Origin: Clostridiales bacterium UBA1234
GTDB taxonomy: Bacteria > Bacillota > Clostridia > TANB77 > UBA1234
DNA length: 64,000 nt
Reading direction: 5' to 3'
NCBI GenBank assembly: GCA_002308995.1
Contig: DBWQ01000023.1
Location: forward strand, 2,845-66,844
A model generated the notes under the pieces. That model saw only the letters and a program-made list of their open reading frames with translations. It searched no databases and was not told where the DNA came from. Positions 25,601-35,872 of the stretch are shown piece by piece. Within the stretch, counting starts at the first letter, position 1; every line of letters begins with the position of its first letter. The position numbers were made by a program, and so were the translations under genes.

Positions 25601-27877
25601 TTAGTACTCTCCAACTTGAATGATATAAACAGGACTTGATTTTAAATCTTCATCTTCTTTATGCACAATTGTTCCAAGAGTCTTTAAAGCTTCTCCATTA
25701 ACAGTTGGATTTTCCTTACTATTCAAATCCGATAAATATATATACGAAATTTCATATTTATCAATAATTTCTTTTAACTTTTTCTCATCTTTACTTCTAA
25801 ACAAAGTACCCATATCTTCAAAGCGTTCAGAAATCTCTTTTGGACATGTTGATATTTGTTCTTCTTTTTCATTTTTTTCATTTTCTTCCGGCACCAAATT
25901 GATATTCACAGCGCGCCAAATCCATTCATGTCCATGCCAGCCAAGTACAGTAGGATTGGCAGTGAGAACAGAAACAAAAGGAGTTAATTGATAACTTCCA
26001 TTTGTTTTTTGAGCAATGATTTTATCCTTTGGAATATTTTTCTTTATCCACTGAATGGCATAATAATCATTCATACTTTCTTTTTTTATAAAAAACTCGG
26101 TATTGTCTAGTGAGTTAAAAGTATTCTTAGAAAAATGAGATGCCGCAAAATCAATAGCATTGATGCCATAACCGAACGTGGATACAAACATAACCAAAAA
26201 CAAAAGTGGAATCACCTTTTTAACAATTCCCGATTTTTCCCCTAGAAAACGCATAACAATGTAACTAACAGAAAGATCAAATAAAATCTCGGCTTGATAC
26301 CAAACTTTATATACCGTATTGGCTCTTTTATATTCAGATGCATAAATATCTTTCACATAAATAATCTCTGGAATGATAATCAGACCAATCGCACAACATC
26401 CAATAATAAAAATAAATAAATCTGACTTATTAAGATTTGAAAAATACTTCCACATACTACTCCTAAAATGGTGTTTCTCTTTCGTTTTCATAAAGCGTAT
26501 CACTAAAAAAATGAGAAAATACAAAATACAAACCGTTGGGAGTCCCCAGAACACACACATTTTATAAAAAGGTGATGTGACATGTGTGAGTCTAATAGTA
26601 GTCGTACTCATATACAAATCATTTGTAAAGGGAAGTGAAACCAAAATAGAGATGAGTATTACCTCAAAATAAATCAATAGAGTTCTTTTAATAGTTTCTT
26701 TCGACAAATGATATTTAGCAAGCAGCTGAAAACCAATGCATAAAATAATGACTGTTAAATAAATGGGAAAATCCCAAAAGTTTGTCATCTTTTGGATTCC
26801 CAAAACACAACCTAGTAAAGCAAATCTTAAGTAGAAACTAAAAGGATGATTGGATTCTTCATCCTCCTCTAGCATGAAACCAACTAACAAAGCTAGTGTA
26901 GTAAAAACTAACATGGTATCAATATGATGTGCATGCATATCTCCTATCACACTGGAGTACGGCAAAATCTCATTAATCGTTTTATCATTGGTGTCTGGAC
27001 GATACCCAATATACCTACTATCTTCCCAATAATAATACTCTCCCAAACCAAGTGCTTCTCTATCAACAATCAATCGATAAATAGGAAAATAAAGTGTACC
27101 TCCAACAGCAACAGCAAACGCTGCAATAAGACCACAAAGTGATGGCCATATTTTTTTGATTTTAGGGAATAGATTTGGAAAGTGTTTCATCAAAGTATAA
27201 CAAATAGAAAATGGCAACACAAATGACATCGTATTAATCAAAGCAACAAATAAATTAAACGTTTCATTCACCTGAGAAAATGTTATTTTTGCCATAAAGC
27301 TTGCCAAATACTGACCAAAATAATAATAATTAATTTGATACCCCGAAAGCCAAATATCTTCTGCCGGCATATACTCTGTATGATATAAAGCATTTAAAAA
27401 TCCATAATTCATATATTTTTCCGTTTGGTAGTCCAAACCATAAGAAAAGCATTTAAAATAGGTCCAAAACAGAAAAATGATTAAAAACAATAATTCAGAT
27501 GACAAAATCGAGTGCAATAACTGAGCAGAAAACTTTCTCTCTTCGTTTTTACTTTTCACCAGAAGCCATATGCTAAAAATAGCAAATATTCCTACTACCA
27601 GGTAGCAATTCACTGCCGTATATCTTAAGAGTTTTAAATATGATAAAAGCCAAAATGTTAGCCCAGGAATAGCAAACCCAAGCACTTTAGAAAAAAACCA
27701 TCCTTTGTTAGAAAACTTACCAAACACTTTCATGGTAATCGGATAAAAAATAAGACCCGTGCCCAAAAGGGTTAGATACCATTTGATAAAAAATATAAAA
27801 TTAAAAGAAAGTAATTTCTTTGAAAAAGCTAAAATAACAGCAATCAGACATCCTATGATGACATTCGATTTTTTCAT
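25601..27877 (-). CDS. DUF2298 (YYY-type) polytopic membrane protein
   Basis: A 758-residue paralogue of the next gene. It carries the same landmarks: YQINYYYFGQYLASF near residue 185, YYWEDSRYIGYRPD, VIGDMHAHHIDTML, NFWDFPIYL, a dozen membrane segments, and a soluble C-terminal domain of about 180 residues. Family members often sit near glycosyltransferases, so a role in transferring sugar from a lipid carrier is plausible but inferred. GGAGG precedes the ATG and there is a good promoter upstream. The tandem pair suggests a duplicated or two-subunit function. Confidence 0.85.
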   Translation of the reverse strand: MKKSNVIIGCLIAVILAFSKKLLSFNFIFFIKWYLTLLGTGLIFYPITMKVFGKFSNKGWFFSKVLGFAIPGLTFWLLSYLKLLRYTAVNCYLVVGIFAIFSIWLLVKSKNEERKFSAQLLHSILSSELLFLIIFLFWTYFKCFSYGLDYQTEKYMNYGFLNALYHTEYMPAEDIWLSGYQINYYYFGQYLASFMAKITFSQVNETFNLFVALINTMSFVLPFSICYTLMKHFPNLFPKIKKIWPSLCGLIAAFAVAVGGTLYFPIYRLIVDREALGLGEYYYWEDSRYIGYRPDTNDKTINEILPYSSVIGDMHAHHIDTMLVFTTLALLVGFMLEEDEESNHPFSFYLRFALLGCVLGIQKMTNFWDFPIYLTVIILCIGFQLLAKYHLSKETIKRTLLIYFEVILISILVSLPFTNDLYMSTTTIRLTHVTSPFYKMCVFWGLPTVCILYFLIFLVIRFMKTKEKHHFRSSMWKYFSNLNKSDLFIFIIGCCAIGLIIIPEIIYVKDIYASEYKRANTVYKVWYQAEILFDLSVSYIVMRFLGEKSGIVKKVIPLLFLVMFVSTFGYGINAIDFAASHFSKNTFNSLDNTEFFIKKESMNDYYAIQWIKKNIPKDKIIAQKTNGSYQLTPFVSVLTANPTVLGWHGHEWIWRAVNINLVPEENEKNEKEEQISTCPKEISERFEDMGTLFRSKDEKKLKEIIDKYEISYIYLSDLNSKENPTVNGEALKTLGTIVHKEDEDLKSSPVYIIQVGEY

Positions 27878-27933
27878 TTTATTTCCTCCTGCCTAAGTAA
27901 AATAGATTCTCTTTCCATTATTTTTATGATTTT

Positions 27934-27962
27934 ATGATATCACAATGATAAAAATGTTTCAA
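27934..27962 (-). promoter_or_regulatory. SigA-type promoter of the DUF2298 pair
   Basis: Minus strand TTGAAA (27957-27962), 17-base spacer, TATCAT (27934-27939), with an extended TGA. Confidence 0.7.
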
Positions 27963-28000
27963 TCTTATCAAAAAGATTTTAAGAATGAAAACTGTATTCG

Positions 28001-28033
28001 TAAAAAAAGCAGATGCATCGCATCTGCTTTTTT
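28001..28033 (-). terminator. Terminator of the 31158-28047 unit
   Basis: A 10-bp GC-containing stem (28007-28016 with 28020-28029) followed by TTTTTTTA on the minus strand. Confidence 0.88.
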
Positions 28034-28046
28034 ATTTTATCTAACA

Positions 28047-29852
28047 CTAGTGCTTCGAAACGCCAGCTTCTACATTTCCAATCAGCATGATCTCGTTATT
28101 CTCCATAAAAGTAATTGTCACTGAATTCTCATTTTTATCATACCATCTTAGTTTTGTATATCCCGTATTATTTTTATTGACTGTAATATACGCATCGCCT
28201 AATATTTGAATTACTTCTTCTTTGTTCATAGGAATTTTAATAGATGGCATTAGTGCACGTAAATCTTCAATTTGCGTATTTAATTCAGCAGAAATTTGAA
28301 CATTTGCCTTTGATGACGAAGCGGCCCCATTAATTACTTCTTCAACTTTACCATTAGAACCAATCATCACTGAAATCATATCAATTGTTTTCTCATCATC
28401 TTGATACCAGTATAAAAATTCTGTATTTCCAAGAGGATATGTTTTTCCAGGTTCTCCTAACATATTTAAAACTTCTTCTTTTGTCATACCAATAGTAATC
28501 TTATCAAAAATCTCAATCGATTTTGCAAGAGCATTGACTCTAGACTCTGGATCATTAAGCTTAAAATCTCCCGTTTCTAATACATCTGGCTCTTTTTCTG
28601 CATAAACCTTTTTTGCCACCTCAAAGAACCTATCTGTCATACGATTCCAAAAAGACTGATAATCTGCTTTGGAATACTTAGAAATATCCTCAACATTTAA
28701 TGATTCAATTTTTCTAACTTCATTACTACTTTCGTTATTGGTAAAACTCATTGAACCTAAAGTCACTGACTCATTCATGGATAATTGGTTATCTTGTCCC
28801 ACCAATTTTGCCTCAAATGAAGTATCTGTTTTTTCACTCTCATACGTATAGGTAGCCTTATGTTCTTTCATATCAGTCGTAAAACTAATATAGCCATCAA
28901 CCGCTTCTAATGCATACTGAGCATTGTTTCCATCTACTGCATAAAGAATTTCTGTTTTTATCGTATCCCCATCTTTCACAAATACTCTAACAGAAATAGC
29001 CATTTCGTCTGAAGTATTTTCATTCATTTTCTCAGCATACGAGGTTAAAAGTGCTTTGACAATCGTGATACTCTCTTCTTTTGCGCTAGCATCACCAGAA
29101 TAGTTTGTCACTTTCATCAATACATTTGCCAAGAAATCAACCTCTTGAGGATCTTCCTCAATTTTCGTTAAAAACGCACTAATCATCTGGCTCCATTGTT
29201 TTTGTGTCACTTCAAAATGATACACATCCGTCTTATAAGACTTTTGTTGAATCGTAATCTCTTGTTTTGGTTCTTCTTTTACAGTATTTTCTACTTCAGC
29301 AAAAGCAGCTAACGCATATTTTTTAATACTTTGAATTCCTTCACGATAGCAGTTCACCTCTAAATACTTTGGAGAAAAACTCTCCAACAGATTTGGAATT
29401 GTTTCTTGATGAAAAGCAATTCCTTTACTTTGAAGAAATGGTGCAAAAATCATATACTGACTATCATTTTTTACGAGCTGACCATCCTCAATCGCATTCC
29501 CATTGACAATGGTTTTCACACTTGCATCAAAATCGCGATTATGAAATACCACATTACCTGACAAGTCGACATCTCTATAATAAAGAGAATATGGTACTGC
29601 CAATTGATTTAATAAAATACCACTTAATTGAATGTGATAATCCTTTCCTCCATTTTGACTAATCGTTTTATAATCCTTTTCAATCACAGTGGATAAATAT
29701 TGCTTATCCATTAATTGAGAAACAAATTTTTCTTCAATGGATGTTGGACCAAATTTTTTACCTTTTTTAGTAAAAAACAAAACCGCACATAACACCACCA
29801 AAACCACCAAGGCAATGATAATGATTTTCTTTTTCTTTTGATTTGTACTCAA
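28047..29852 (-). CDS. Anchored protein with two C-terminal SmpA/BamE-like repeats
   Basis: A 601-residue protein with a Lys-rich start and one membrane segment (about residues 10-28). A large unclassified extracellular domain follows (about 35-430). Two short repeats resembling the SmpA/OmlA (BamE-like) fold close the chain: one begins ITIGMTKEEVLNMLGEPG and the other IKIPMNKEEVIQILGDAY. The start is TTG, eight bases after AGGAGG. The middle domain resembles that of the neighbouring gene 29941-31158, so the two are paralogues and this one gained the C-terminal repeats. No function is known. Confidence 0.78.
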   Translation of the reverse strand: MSTNQKKKKIIIIALVVLVVLCAVLFFTKKGKKFGPTSIEEKFVSQLMDKQYLSTVIEKDYKTISQNGGKDYHIQLSGILLNQLAVPYSLYYRDVDLSGNVVFHNRDFDASVKTIVNGNAIEDGQLVKNDSQYMIFAPFLQSKGIAFHQETIPNLLESFSPKYLEVNCYREGIQSIKKYALAAFAEVENTVKEEPKQEITIQQKSYKTDVYHFEVTQKQWSQMISAFLTKIEEDPQEVDFLANVLMKVTNYSGDASAKEESITIVKALLTSYAEKMNENTSDEMAISVRVFVKDGDTIKTEILYAVDGNNAQYALEAVDGYISFTTDMKEHKATYTYESEKTDTSFEAKLVGQDNQLSMNESVTLGSMSFTNNESSNEVRKIESLNVEDISKYSKADYQSFWNRMTDRFFEVAKKVYAEKEPDVLETGDFKLNDPESRVNALAKSIEIFDKITIGMTKEEVLNMLGEPGKTYPLGNTEFLYWYQDDEKTIDMISVMIGSNGKVEEVINGAASSSKANVQISAELNTQIEDLRALMPSIKIPMNKEEVIQILGDAYITVNKNNTGYTKLRWYDKNENSVTITFMENNEIMLIGNVEAGVSKH

Positions 29853-29940
29853 CGCTCATTCCTCCTTTTACAAGAACATTATAGCATATTGTCAATGAAA
29901 GCAATAGCTTTTTTAAGATTTTCATTCACGCTTTTTTATT

Positions 29941-31158
29941 TCATTTTGTTAACTGACTCTTAATAAGTTTAGCGTTTTTCTCGTCTTCCTCGTCAATCCA
30001 TAAAACCTCCATTTCCGATATTTTACGAATCGTTTTGGATGATTTTGGTTGGTAGCGAATCTCAAGCTTTGCAATATCTACGGTAATGCCACTCGTGGAT
30101 ATATAAAAACGCCCCTCAAAATTTTGACTACTTCCCTTACCCGTATATAGGTAGGAGACTTTCGTACCATCTGCTTCAATGGCAAGTTCGATATTATTAT
30201 CTACTGATGTAAAAGAATACACAATGTGGCCTTGATTATCCACAATCAAATCAGTGCGTATGGTATTTCCACCCTTTTGATATAGGTCAATTGTCAAAAT
30301 CGATTTAGAATCATAATTTGTCATGTCATCACGTAATCTTTCATAAGCCTTTTGGATATTGCTCTGAAGTTGAATAATCTCTTGTTCTTTCGATAACTCT
30401 TCATTCTTTGGAGACACTTTTATTAAAATATCCACAAGGTAAGAAATTGCCTCTTCATCCTCTTTGAGTTCTTTTAGAACACTCTCCACCATTTCTTTGA
30501 TATGCGCATGAGAAAGTGAAAGCCTATAACGTTTGGTTTGATACTCCTTTTGATGAATGGTAATCGCTTGATGATTCTCTACCTCAATATAATGATTGAC
30601 TTGCCCCATGGCAATTTTAGCATATTTTTTTAGGAGTAATCCACCTTTTTCTATATACGCCTTTTCCTCTTTACTTGCCTCCTCGGGAATGAGGCCAAGT
30701 CTTTGTGCCACCATTTGAGAGTTTTCTTGATGAAAAGCAGCCCACTCTCGAAACAAAAAAGGAAATGTCATCGCATAGGTCTCTTTATTTTTAATGATTT
30801 CTCCACTTTGCAAGATGATTTCACCAAGGCTTGCTAAAAATACCACATCTAAATCCTTCGCTTGTTTCAAAATTGTACCACTAACGATAATATCTTCAGA
30901 GACATCTGTCTGATTCGCACTCATCGCTTGCAAAAATTGACCATTCACACGAAGGGTGATTTCATTTTCACCATTTTGAAGCATCTGATTTAACGCTTCC
31001 CCAAAATGCGAGTAGACATATTGTTTTTTGGTTAATGCTTTTACAAATCTTGTGCTTTTCGTTTGTGTGATAACAACGACTCCTATCAAAACCATTATCA
31101 CTGCCACCCAAAAAAGCCAAATTGTTTTTTTGAGTAAATTGCCTCGATTTTCTTCCAT
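29941..31158 (-). CDS. Anchored extracellular protein, paralogue of 28047-29852
   Basis: A 405-residue protein with one N-terminal membrane segment (about residues 12-32) and an extracellular domain similar to the middle of the next gene: MTFPFLFREWAAFHQEN resembles IFAPFLQSKGIAFHQET, and YQTKRYRLSLSHAHIKEMV resembles YKTDVYHFEVTQKQWSQMI. It lacks the SmpA-like repeats. AAGGAGGAG precedes the ATG at 31158; a longer in-frame start would overlap the end of dnaE and lacks a site. It begins 17 bases after dnaE and is probably cotranscribed. Function is unknown. Confidence 0.75.
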   Translation of the reverse strand: MEENRGNLLKKTIWLFWVAVIMVLIGVVVITQTKSTRFVKALTKKQYVYSHFGEALNQMLQNGENEITLRVNGQFLQAMSANQTDVSEDIIVSGTILKQAKDLDVVFLASLGEIILQSGEIIKNKETYAMTFPFLFREWAAFHQENSQMVAQRLGLIPEEASKEEKAYIEKGGLLLKKYAKIAMGQVNHYIEVENHQAITIHQKEYQTKRYRLSLSHAHIKEMVESVLKELKEDEEAISYLVDILIKVSPKNEELSKEQEIIQLQSNIQKAYERLRDDMTNYDSKSILTIDLYQKGGNTIRTDLIVDNQGHIVYSFTSVDNNIELAIEADGTKVSYLYTGKGSSQNFEGRFYISTSGITVDIAKLEIRYQPKSSKTIRKISEMEVLWIDEEDEKNAKLIKSQLTK

Positions 31159-31175
31159 TGCTCCTCCTTCATTTG

Positions 31176-34100
31176 TTACAAAATCCATAAAACATTCTCT
31201 TCTCCTGCCAGCTTCTTCAAATGTTCCAAGGTTTTTTCGTTAATGAATAATCTAACAAAACTTTCCTTATCTTGATTGATAATTTTTACATCCGTATTCG
31301 TCTTTTGATTGCCAATGAGTTTAATATAATTTCTTAGTTCATCTAATTGGTCTTTAGAAAAGTCTTTATCAATGATTAATTGCAGTTTTTGACTCACCAC
31401 AGGAGCGATGGTTTCCTCCTCTTTCTTATGGTCATACATTTCTATCCTTGTCATCACAACAGTAATTTCATCCTCTTTCACATTGATTCTACCACTTACC
31501 TTAACCACTTGATCTTCTATCAATACATTTTTATACCCTTGATAGATTTTTGGGAAAGCCAAAAAACGAATCGAACCATACAAATCTTCTATTTCGACGA
31601 ATGCCATGATATCATTATTTTTCGTAATCTTCGTTTTCACATTGGCGATGATTCCAATGAGTGTTATCAGCTGGCCATCTTGTAGTTCTGTTTGGATGTT
31701 TCCCTCTTCATCTAATGCTACATCCAAATCGGTACTTTTGATATTTGAAATCGAATCAATATCACCGATAAACGATTCTAAAGGATGCCCAGAAACATAT
31801 AAGCCTAGTACTTCTTTTTCCATCGATAGCATGACTTTTTTATCTAGTTCTTTTTGTGGTCTTAATTGATACAAACTCTCTTCTTTTGCACTTTGAGGCG
31901 ATTCAAACAAATTTAATTGGCCCGAAAGCGCTCTTTTTTGATCAGCACTAATCGTATCAATCACATCTTCAAACGAGCACAAAAGCGTATTGCGATTTGG
32001 CTCTAAGCTATCAAAAACACCTGCCTTAATCATACTTTCAATACACTTTTTATTCACAAGTTCTCCACTCATTCGTTTGCAAAAATCGATAAAACTAGTA
32101 AAAGGACCATGTTGGTCACGTTCTTTGGTAATAGCTTCTACTACACCAATTCCTACATTTTTAATAGCGGATAATCCAAAAATAATGGTGTCTTTCGAAA
32201 CGGTAAAACGGCTATAACTTAAATTAATATCTGGTCTTTGAATCTCAATTTTTTGTTTCTTGCATTCGTTAATATACACCGAGATTTTATCCATCGTGGT
32301 AATAAAACTATTCAGCATTGCTGCAAAAAACTCCGTCGGATAATACGTTTTTAAATACGCGGTACGATACGCCACCACTGCATAACATGCAGCATGCGAT
32401 TTGTTAAAAGCGTATTTGGCAAACTCCGCCATTTCATCAAAAATCTTGCTCGCAGATTTTTCATCTACTCCCTTTCGAATGGCCCCTGGGATAATTACCT
32501 TTCCATCTTCATCGGTCACACCATAGATAAAATTCTTTCTTTCCTCTGCCATCACCTCTAGTTTTTTCTTACCCATTGCGCGCCTTACTAAATCTGCTCT
32601 TCCAAGTGAGTAACCTGCAATATCTCTTACAATTTGCATGACTTGCTCTTGGTATACCATACACCCATAGGTAACATTTAAAATTGGTTCTAACGCTGGA
32701 TGCGTGTACTCTGTTAATTCTGGATTATTCTTTCCTTTGATATAGCGAGGAATTTGATCCATAGGACCTGGTCTAAAAAGAGAGACCCCCGCAATCAAAT
32801 CTTCTAATCTGTCTGGCTTTAACTCTTTCATAAATGCTGTCATACCAGCACTTTCAAATTGGAATACGCCAATGGTATTGCCATCTGCCCAAAGCTTATA
32901 TACTTTTGGGTCATTCATTGCTTCATCATAACAAACATCCACATTACGGTTTTGTTTCACCAAATCCACTGCATCTTTGATAACCGTTAACGTACGAAGC
33001 CCTAAAAAATCCATTTTTAAAAGGCCTAATTCTTCTAGAATCGTCATCGTATATTGGGTAGAAACAATATCTCCATTTTGATATAATGGCACATACGAAT
33101 CGACCGGGTCCTTCGTAATAACCACACCCGCAGCATGCGTAGAAGCATGTCTTGGAAGGCCCTCTAACCTTTTGGAAATATCGATTACTTGCTTCACTTC
33201 AGCATCTTCCTCATAGAGTTCTTTGAATTCAGGGTTCATCTCTAGCGCCTTTTCAAGCGTCATATGAAGCTCCATCGGTACCATTTTAGAGATGACATCT
33301 GCTTTACTATACGGAATATTTAAAACTCTTGCGACATCACGAATTACAGCTCTAGCAGCCATAGTTCCAAAGGTAATAATCTGCGCCACATGGTCATCTC
33401 CGTATTTTCGGCACACATAGTCAATGACTTCCCCTCTACGTTCATAGCAAAAATCCACATCAAAATCTGGCATACTGACTCTTTCTGGATTTAAAAAACG
33501 TTCAAAGATTAATTGATAGCGAATTGGGTCAATATCGGTAATCGACATACAATACGCCGCTAAACTACCAGCACCACTGCCACGTCCAGGTCCTACAGGA
33601 ATATCTTGTGATTTAGCATATTGGATAAAATCTGCCACAATCAAAAAATAATCGACGTATCCCATTTTTTGAATCACAGAAAGTTCATACGTTAAACGCT
33701 CATATAAATCTGGTCTTAACGTTTTAATTTTTTCTTCGTCATCATAATGAGCCTTAATTTGATAACGATTAACTAATCCTTTATAACACTCGTCTTTTAA
33801 AAATTCAAAATGGTCCTTATGATTTGGCGTATCAAAATTAGGAAGTATCGTATGGCCAAATGTAAAGGTGACGTTACATTTATTAGCTACCTCTACAGTG
33901 TTTTCTAACACTTCTGGAAGATTTTTAAAATTCTCATACATTTCCTCAATGGATTTTACATAGAACTCATCCGTTTCAAAACGAAAGCGATCTTCATCCA
34001 TGATTTTTTTACCCGTTTGAATACAAAGAAGCACCTCATGACTATAACTATCTTCACGATTTAAATAGTGTGCATCGTTCGTGGCAATCATCTTAACACC

Positions 34101-34694
34101 AAGTTCACGTGCTAGCTTAATGAGTTTTTGATTCACTCTTACCTGTTCTTGCAAACCATTATGTTGCAGTTCCAGATAAAAATCCTCCTTGCCAAAAATA
34201 TCAATATATTCAAGTGCCACTTGTTTTGCTTTTTCTAAATCATCTTGCAAAATAGCTTGGCTAATAAAACCTGCCAAACAAGCACTACTACCAATAAGTC
34301 CCTTACTGTACCTTCGAAGAATTTCCATATCGATACGAGGCTTATAATAGTACCCTTCTGTAAAGGATAGTGATACTAATTTGATTAAATTTTGATACCC
34401 CTCATTATCTTTGGCAAGTAAAATTAAATGCCCGTACTTATCATCTACGCCAATTTCTTTATCAAACCTGGAACGTGGTGCCACATAAGCTTCTACGCCA
34501 ATAATAGGTTTAATATCATTTTTCAAGCATTCTTTATAAAATTCCACTGCACCATACATCACCCCATGGTCTGTAATGGCACATGCTTTCATTCCCTCGT
34601 CTTTTACCTTTTTCACTAAATCTTTGATACGATTCGCACCATCTAACAAACTATATTCTGTATGCACATGCAAATGGACAAAATCTTTTTCCAT
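31176..34694 (-). CDS. dnaE: DNA polymerase III alpha subunit, DnaE type
   Basis: A replicative polymerase of 1172 residues. The N-terminal PHP domain is evident (FVHLHVHTEYSLLDGA at the start, with ITDHG). The polymerase core has the acidic motif SMPDFDVDFCYERRGE (catalytic Asp pair near residue 405), GPGRGSGAGSLAAY and the C-family finger region. A helix-hairpin-helix part and OB fold near the end (LITLIGIIANVKTKIT) complete the usual DnaE order. AGGTGG precedes the ATG. It follows rluB by 51 bases. No in-phase CGG was seen in this long gene. Confidence 0.97.
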   Translation of the reverse strand: MEKDFVHLHVHTEYSLLDGANRIKDLVKKVKDEGMKACAITDHGVMYGAVEFYKECLKNDIKPIIGVEAYVAPRSRFDKEIGVDDKYGHLILLAKDNEGYQNLIKLVSLSFTEGYYYKPRIDMEILRRYSKGLIGSSACLAGFISQAILQDDLEKAKQVALEYIDIFGKEDFYLELQHNGLQEQVRVNQKLIKLARELGVKMIATNDAHYLNREDSYSHEVLLCIQTGKKIMDEDRFRFETDEFYVKSIEEMYENFKNLPEVLENTVEVANKCNVTFTFGHTILPNFDTPNHKDHFEFLKDECYKGLVNRYQIKAHYDDEEKIKTLRPDLYERLTYELSVIQKMGYVDYFLIVADFIQYAKSQDIPVGPGRGSGAGSLAAYCMSITDIDPIRYQLIFERFLNPERVSMPDFDVDFCYERRGEVIDYVCRKYGDDHVAQIITFGTMAARAVIRDVARVLNIPYSKADVISKMVPMELHMTLEKALEMNPEFKELYEEDAEVKQVIDISKRLEGLPRHASTHAAGVVITKDPVDSYVPLYQNGDIVSTQYTMTILEELGLLKMDFLGLRTLTVIKDAVDLVKQNRNVDVCYDEAMNDPKVYKLWADGNTIGVFQFESAGMTAFMKELKPDRLEDLIAGVSLFRPGPMDQIPRYIKGKNNPELTEYTHPALEPILNVTYGCMVYQEQVMQIVRDIAGYSLGRADLVRRAMGKKKLEVMAEERKNFIYGVTDEDGKVIIPGAIRKGVDEKSASKIFDEMAEFAKYAFNKSHAACYAVVAYRTAYLKTYYPTEFFAAMLNSFITTMDKISVYINECKKQKIEIQRPDINLSYSRFTVSKDTIIFGLSAIKNVGIGVVEAITKERDQHGPFTSFIDFCKRMSGELVNKKCIESMIKAGVFDSLEPNRNTLLCSFEDVIDTISADQKRALSGQLNLFESPQSAKEESLYQLRPQKELDKKVMLSMEKEVLGLYVSGHPLESFIGDIDSISNIKSTDLDVALDEEGNIQTELQDGQLITLIGIIANVKTKITKNNDIMAFVEIEDLYGSIRFLAFPKIYQGYKNVLIEDQVVKVSGRINVKEDEITVVMTRIEMYDHKKEEETIAPVVSQKLQLIIDKDFSKDQLDELRNYIKLIGNQKTNTDVKIINQDKESFVRLFINEKTLEHLKKLAGEENVLWIL

Positions 34695-34745
34695 ACAACC
34701 ACCTATGATTATTTCAATTTTCCACCAAACGGTAAGTAACCGCCA

Positions 34746-35469
34746 TTACAATTCATTTTCCATGATTTCTTTCACTTCTTGCTTGGTTAAATAGCGCCAC
34801 TTTCCCTTTTCTACACCCTCACAAGTTAAATTTCCAACCCCTTCTCTTTTCAGTGCAATCACCGAAAGGCCGATGGCTTCGCACATTTTTCTGACTTGTC
34901 TATTTCTACCTTCATGAATTTGAATCCAAATGCGTGCAACGTTGTTGACTTTGTCTTTTAATAAAAGTTCCACCTTTGCGGGAGAGGTTGTGTAATCTTC
35001 TATCAGAATGCCATTACGAAGTTTATTTAAATCTTTCTCCGAAGGAATACCATTGGTTTTCGCAATATACGTTTTGGTAGTTTCATGTTTAGGATGTGTC
35101 ACCTTATAAATAAACTCTCCATCATTAGAAAGTAAAAGAAGACCAGAAGTATACATATCAAGCCTACCACACGGAACCACTTTTTCTTTCACACCTTCTA
35201 GTAATTCCATCACTGTTTTTCTACCACGTTCATCACTTGCGGTTGTCACATATCCCACCGGCTTATTTAATAAAATATATACTTTGTCTTCTTTTGTAAT
35301 TTCTTTTCCCTCTACCATCACTTTGTCTTTTCCAGGAACTACTTTGGTGCCTAACTCAGTTACCACTTTTCCATTCACTTTCACTTTTCCGCATGGTAAT
35401 CAGTTCTTCACATTTTCTTCTTGATGCCACACCACATTCTGCTAAATATTTTTGTAATCGTTCTTCCAT
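34746..35469 (-). CDS. rluB: RsuA/RluB-type 16S/23S pseudouridine synthase, needs +1 shift at CGG
   Basis: Read with one +1 shift this is a complete 240-residue pseudouridine synthase: an S4 RNA-binding domain at the start (LQKYLAECGVASRRKCEELI) then the catalytic domain with GRLDMYTSGLLLLSNDG (active Asp) and EGRNRQVRKMCEAIG. The first 26 codons are in one frame and the rest in another. The switch is at ATG-CGG-A, read ATG-(C)-GGA, restoring the S4 signature LITMGKVKVNGK with its usual Gly. Without it, translation stops within 11 codons. AAGGAG precedes the ATG at 35469. Automated annotation would start at a GTG inside and lose most of the S4 domain. Confidence 0.9.
35389..35391 (-). other. 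CGG +1 recoding site in rluB
   Basis: In-phase CGG (codon 27) after ATG. Skipping C yields GGA, the conserved Gly of the S4 domain. Confidence 0.9.
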
Positions 35470-35501
35470 ATTAACTCCTTTTATATCAAAATTCATTGAT
35501 T

Positions 35502-35705
35502 ATCATATCTTTTTGTATTCTCTATTCGCTAAGTACTTCATTTATAAGAAAGCCTAGCAAAAACCACGCACAGCCTTTTGAAATTTTTCAGGAGCACCTA
35601 CCGCTTAACGCTTTCCTAAAAAATTTCACCGGCTGTAGCTTAGGCTTTTGCATGCTTTCTAATGCATTCCGTAATACGCTGATAGAGAATACAAAAAAGA
35701 TATGA
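35502..35705. repeat. Long intergenic palindrome, element B
   Basis: A 24-base arm at 35502-35525 is matched by its reverse complement at 35681-35705 with one extra A. Inside, further pairings continue almost to the tip (the agaaagc...ctttct arms, then the cacagcc...ggctgt arms flanking gaaattttt and aaaaaattt). The whole 204 bases fold as one long imperfect hairpin with a small apical loop. It lies between glgA and rluB and has no coding content. Confidence 0.75.
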
Positions 35706-35828
35706 TGATTCTTTTGAACTTAAAATGAATTGTTTTGACAAATTCCTCACATAATATCGTTGTATTTCATATAGTATTCTAGATTTCCATTTTCCATAGA
35801 TGCTAGCATTTATGGGTTTATATAGATT

Positions 35829-35868
35829 GTCAAGCTTAAACGATAAACCTTTATCATTTAAGCTTGAC
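35829..35868. repeat. 40-bp palindrome after glgA
   Basis: gtcaagcttaaa...tttaagcttgac forms a stem of about 18 bp directly after the glgA stop. There is no U-run, so it may protect a transcript end rather than terminate. The rest of 35706-35828 shows nothing I can name. Confidence 0.6.
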
Positions 35869-35872
35869 CCTT

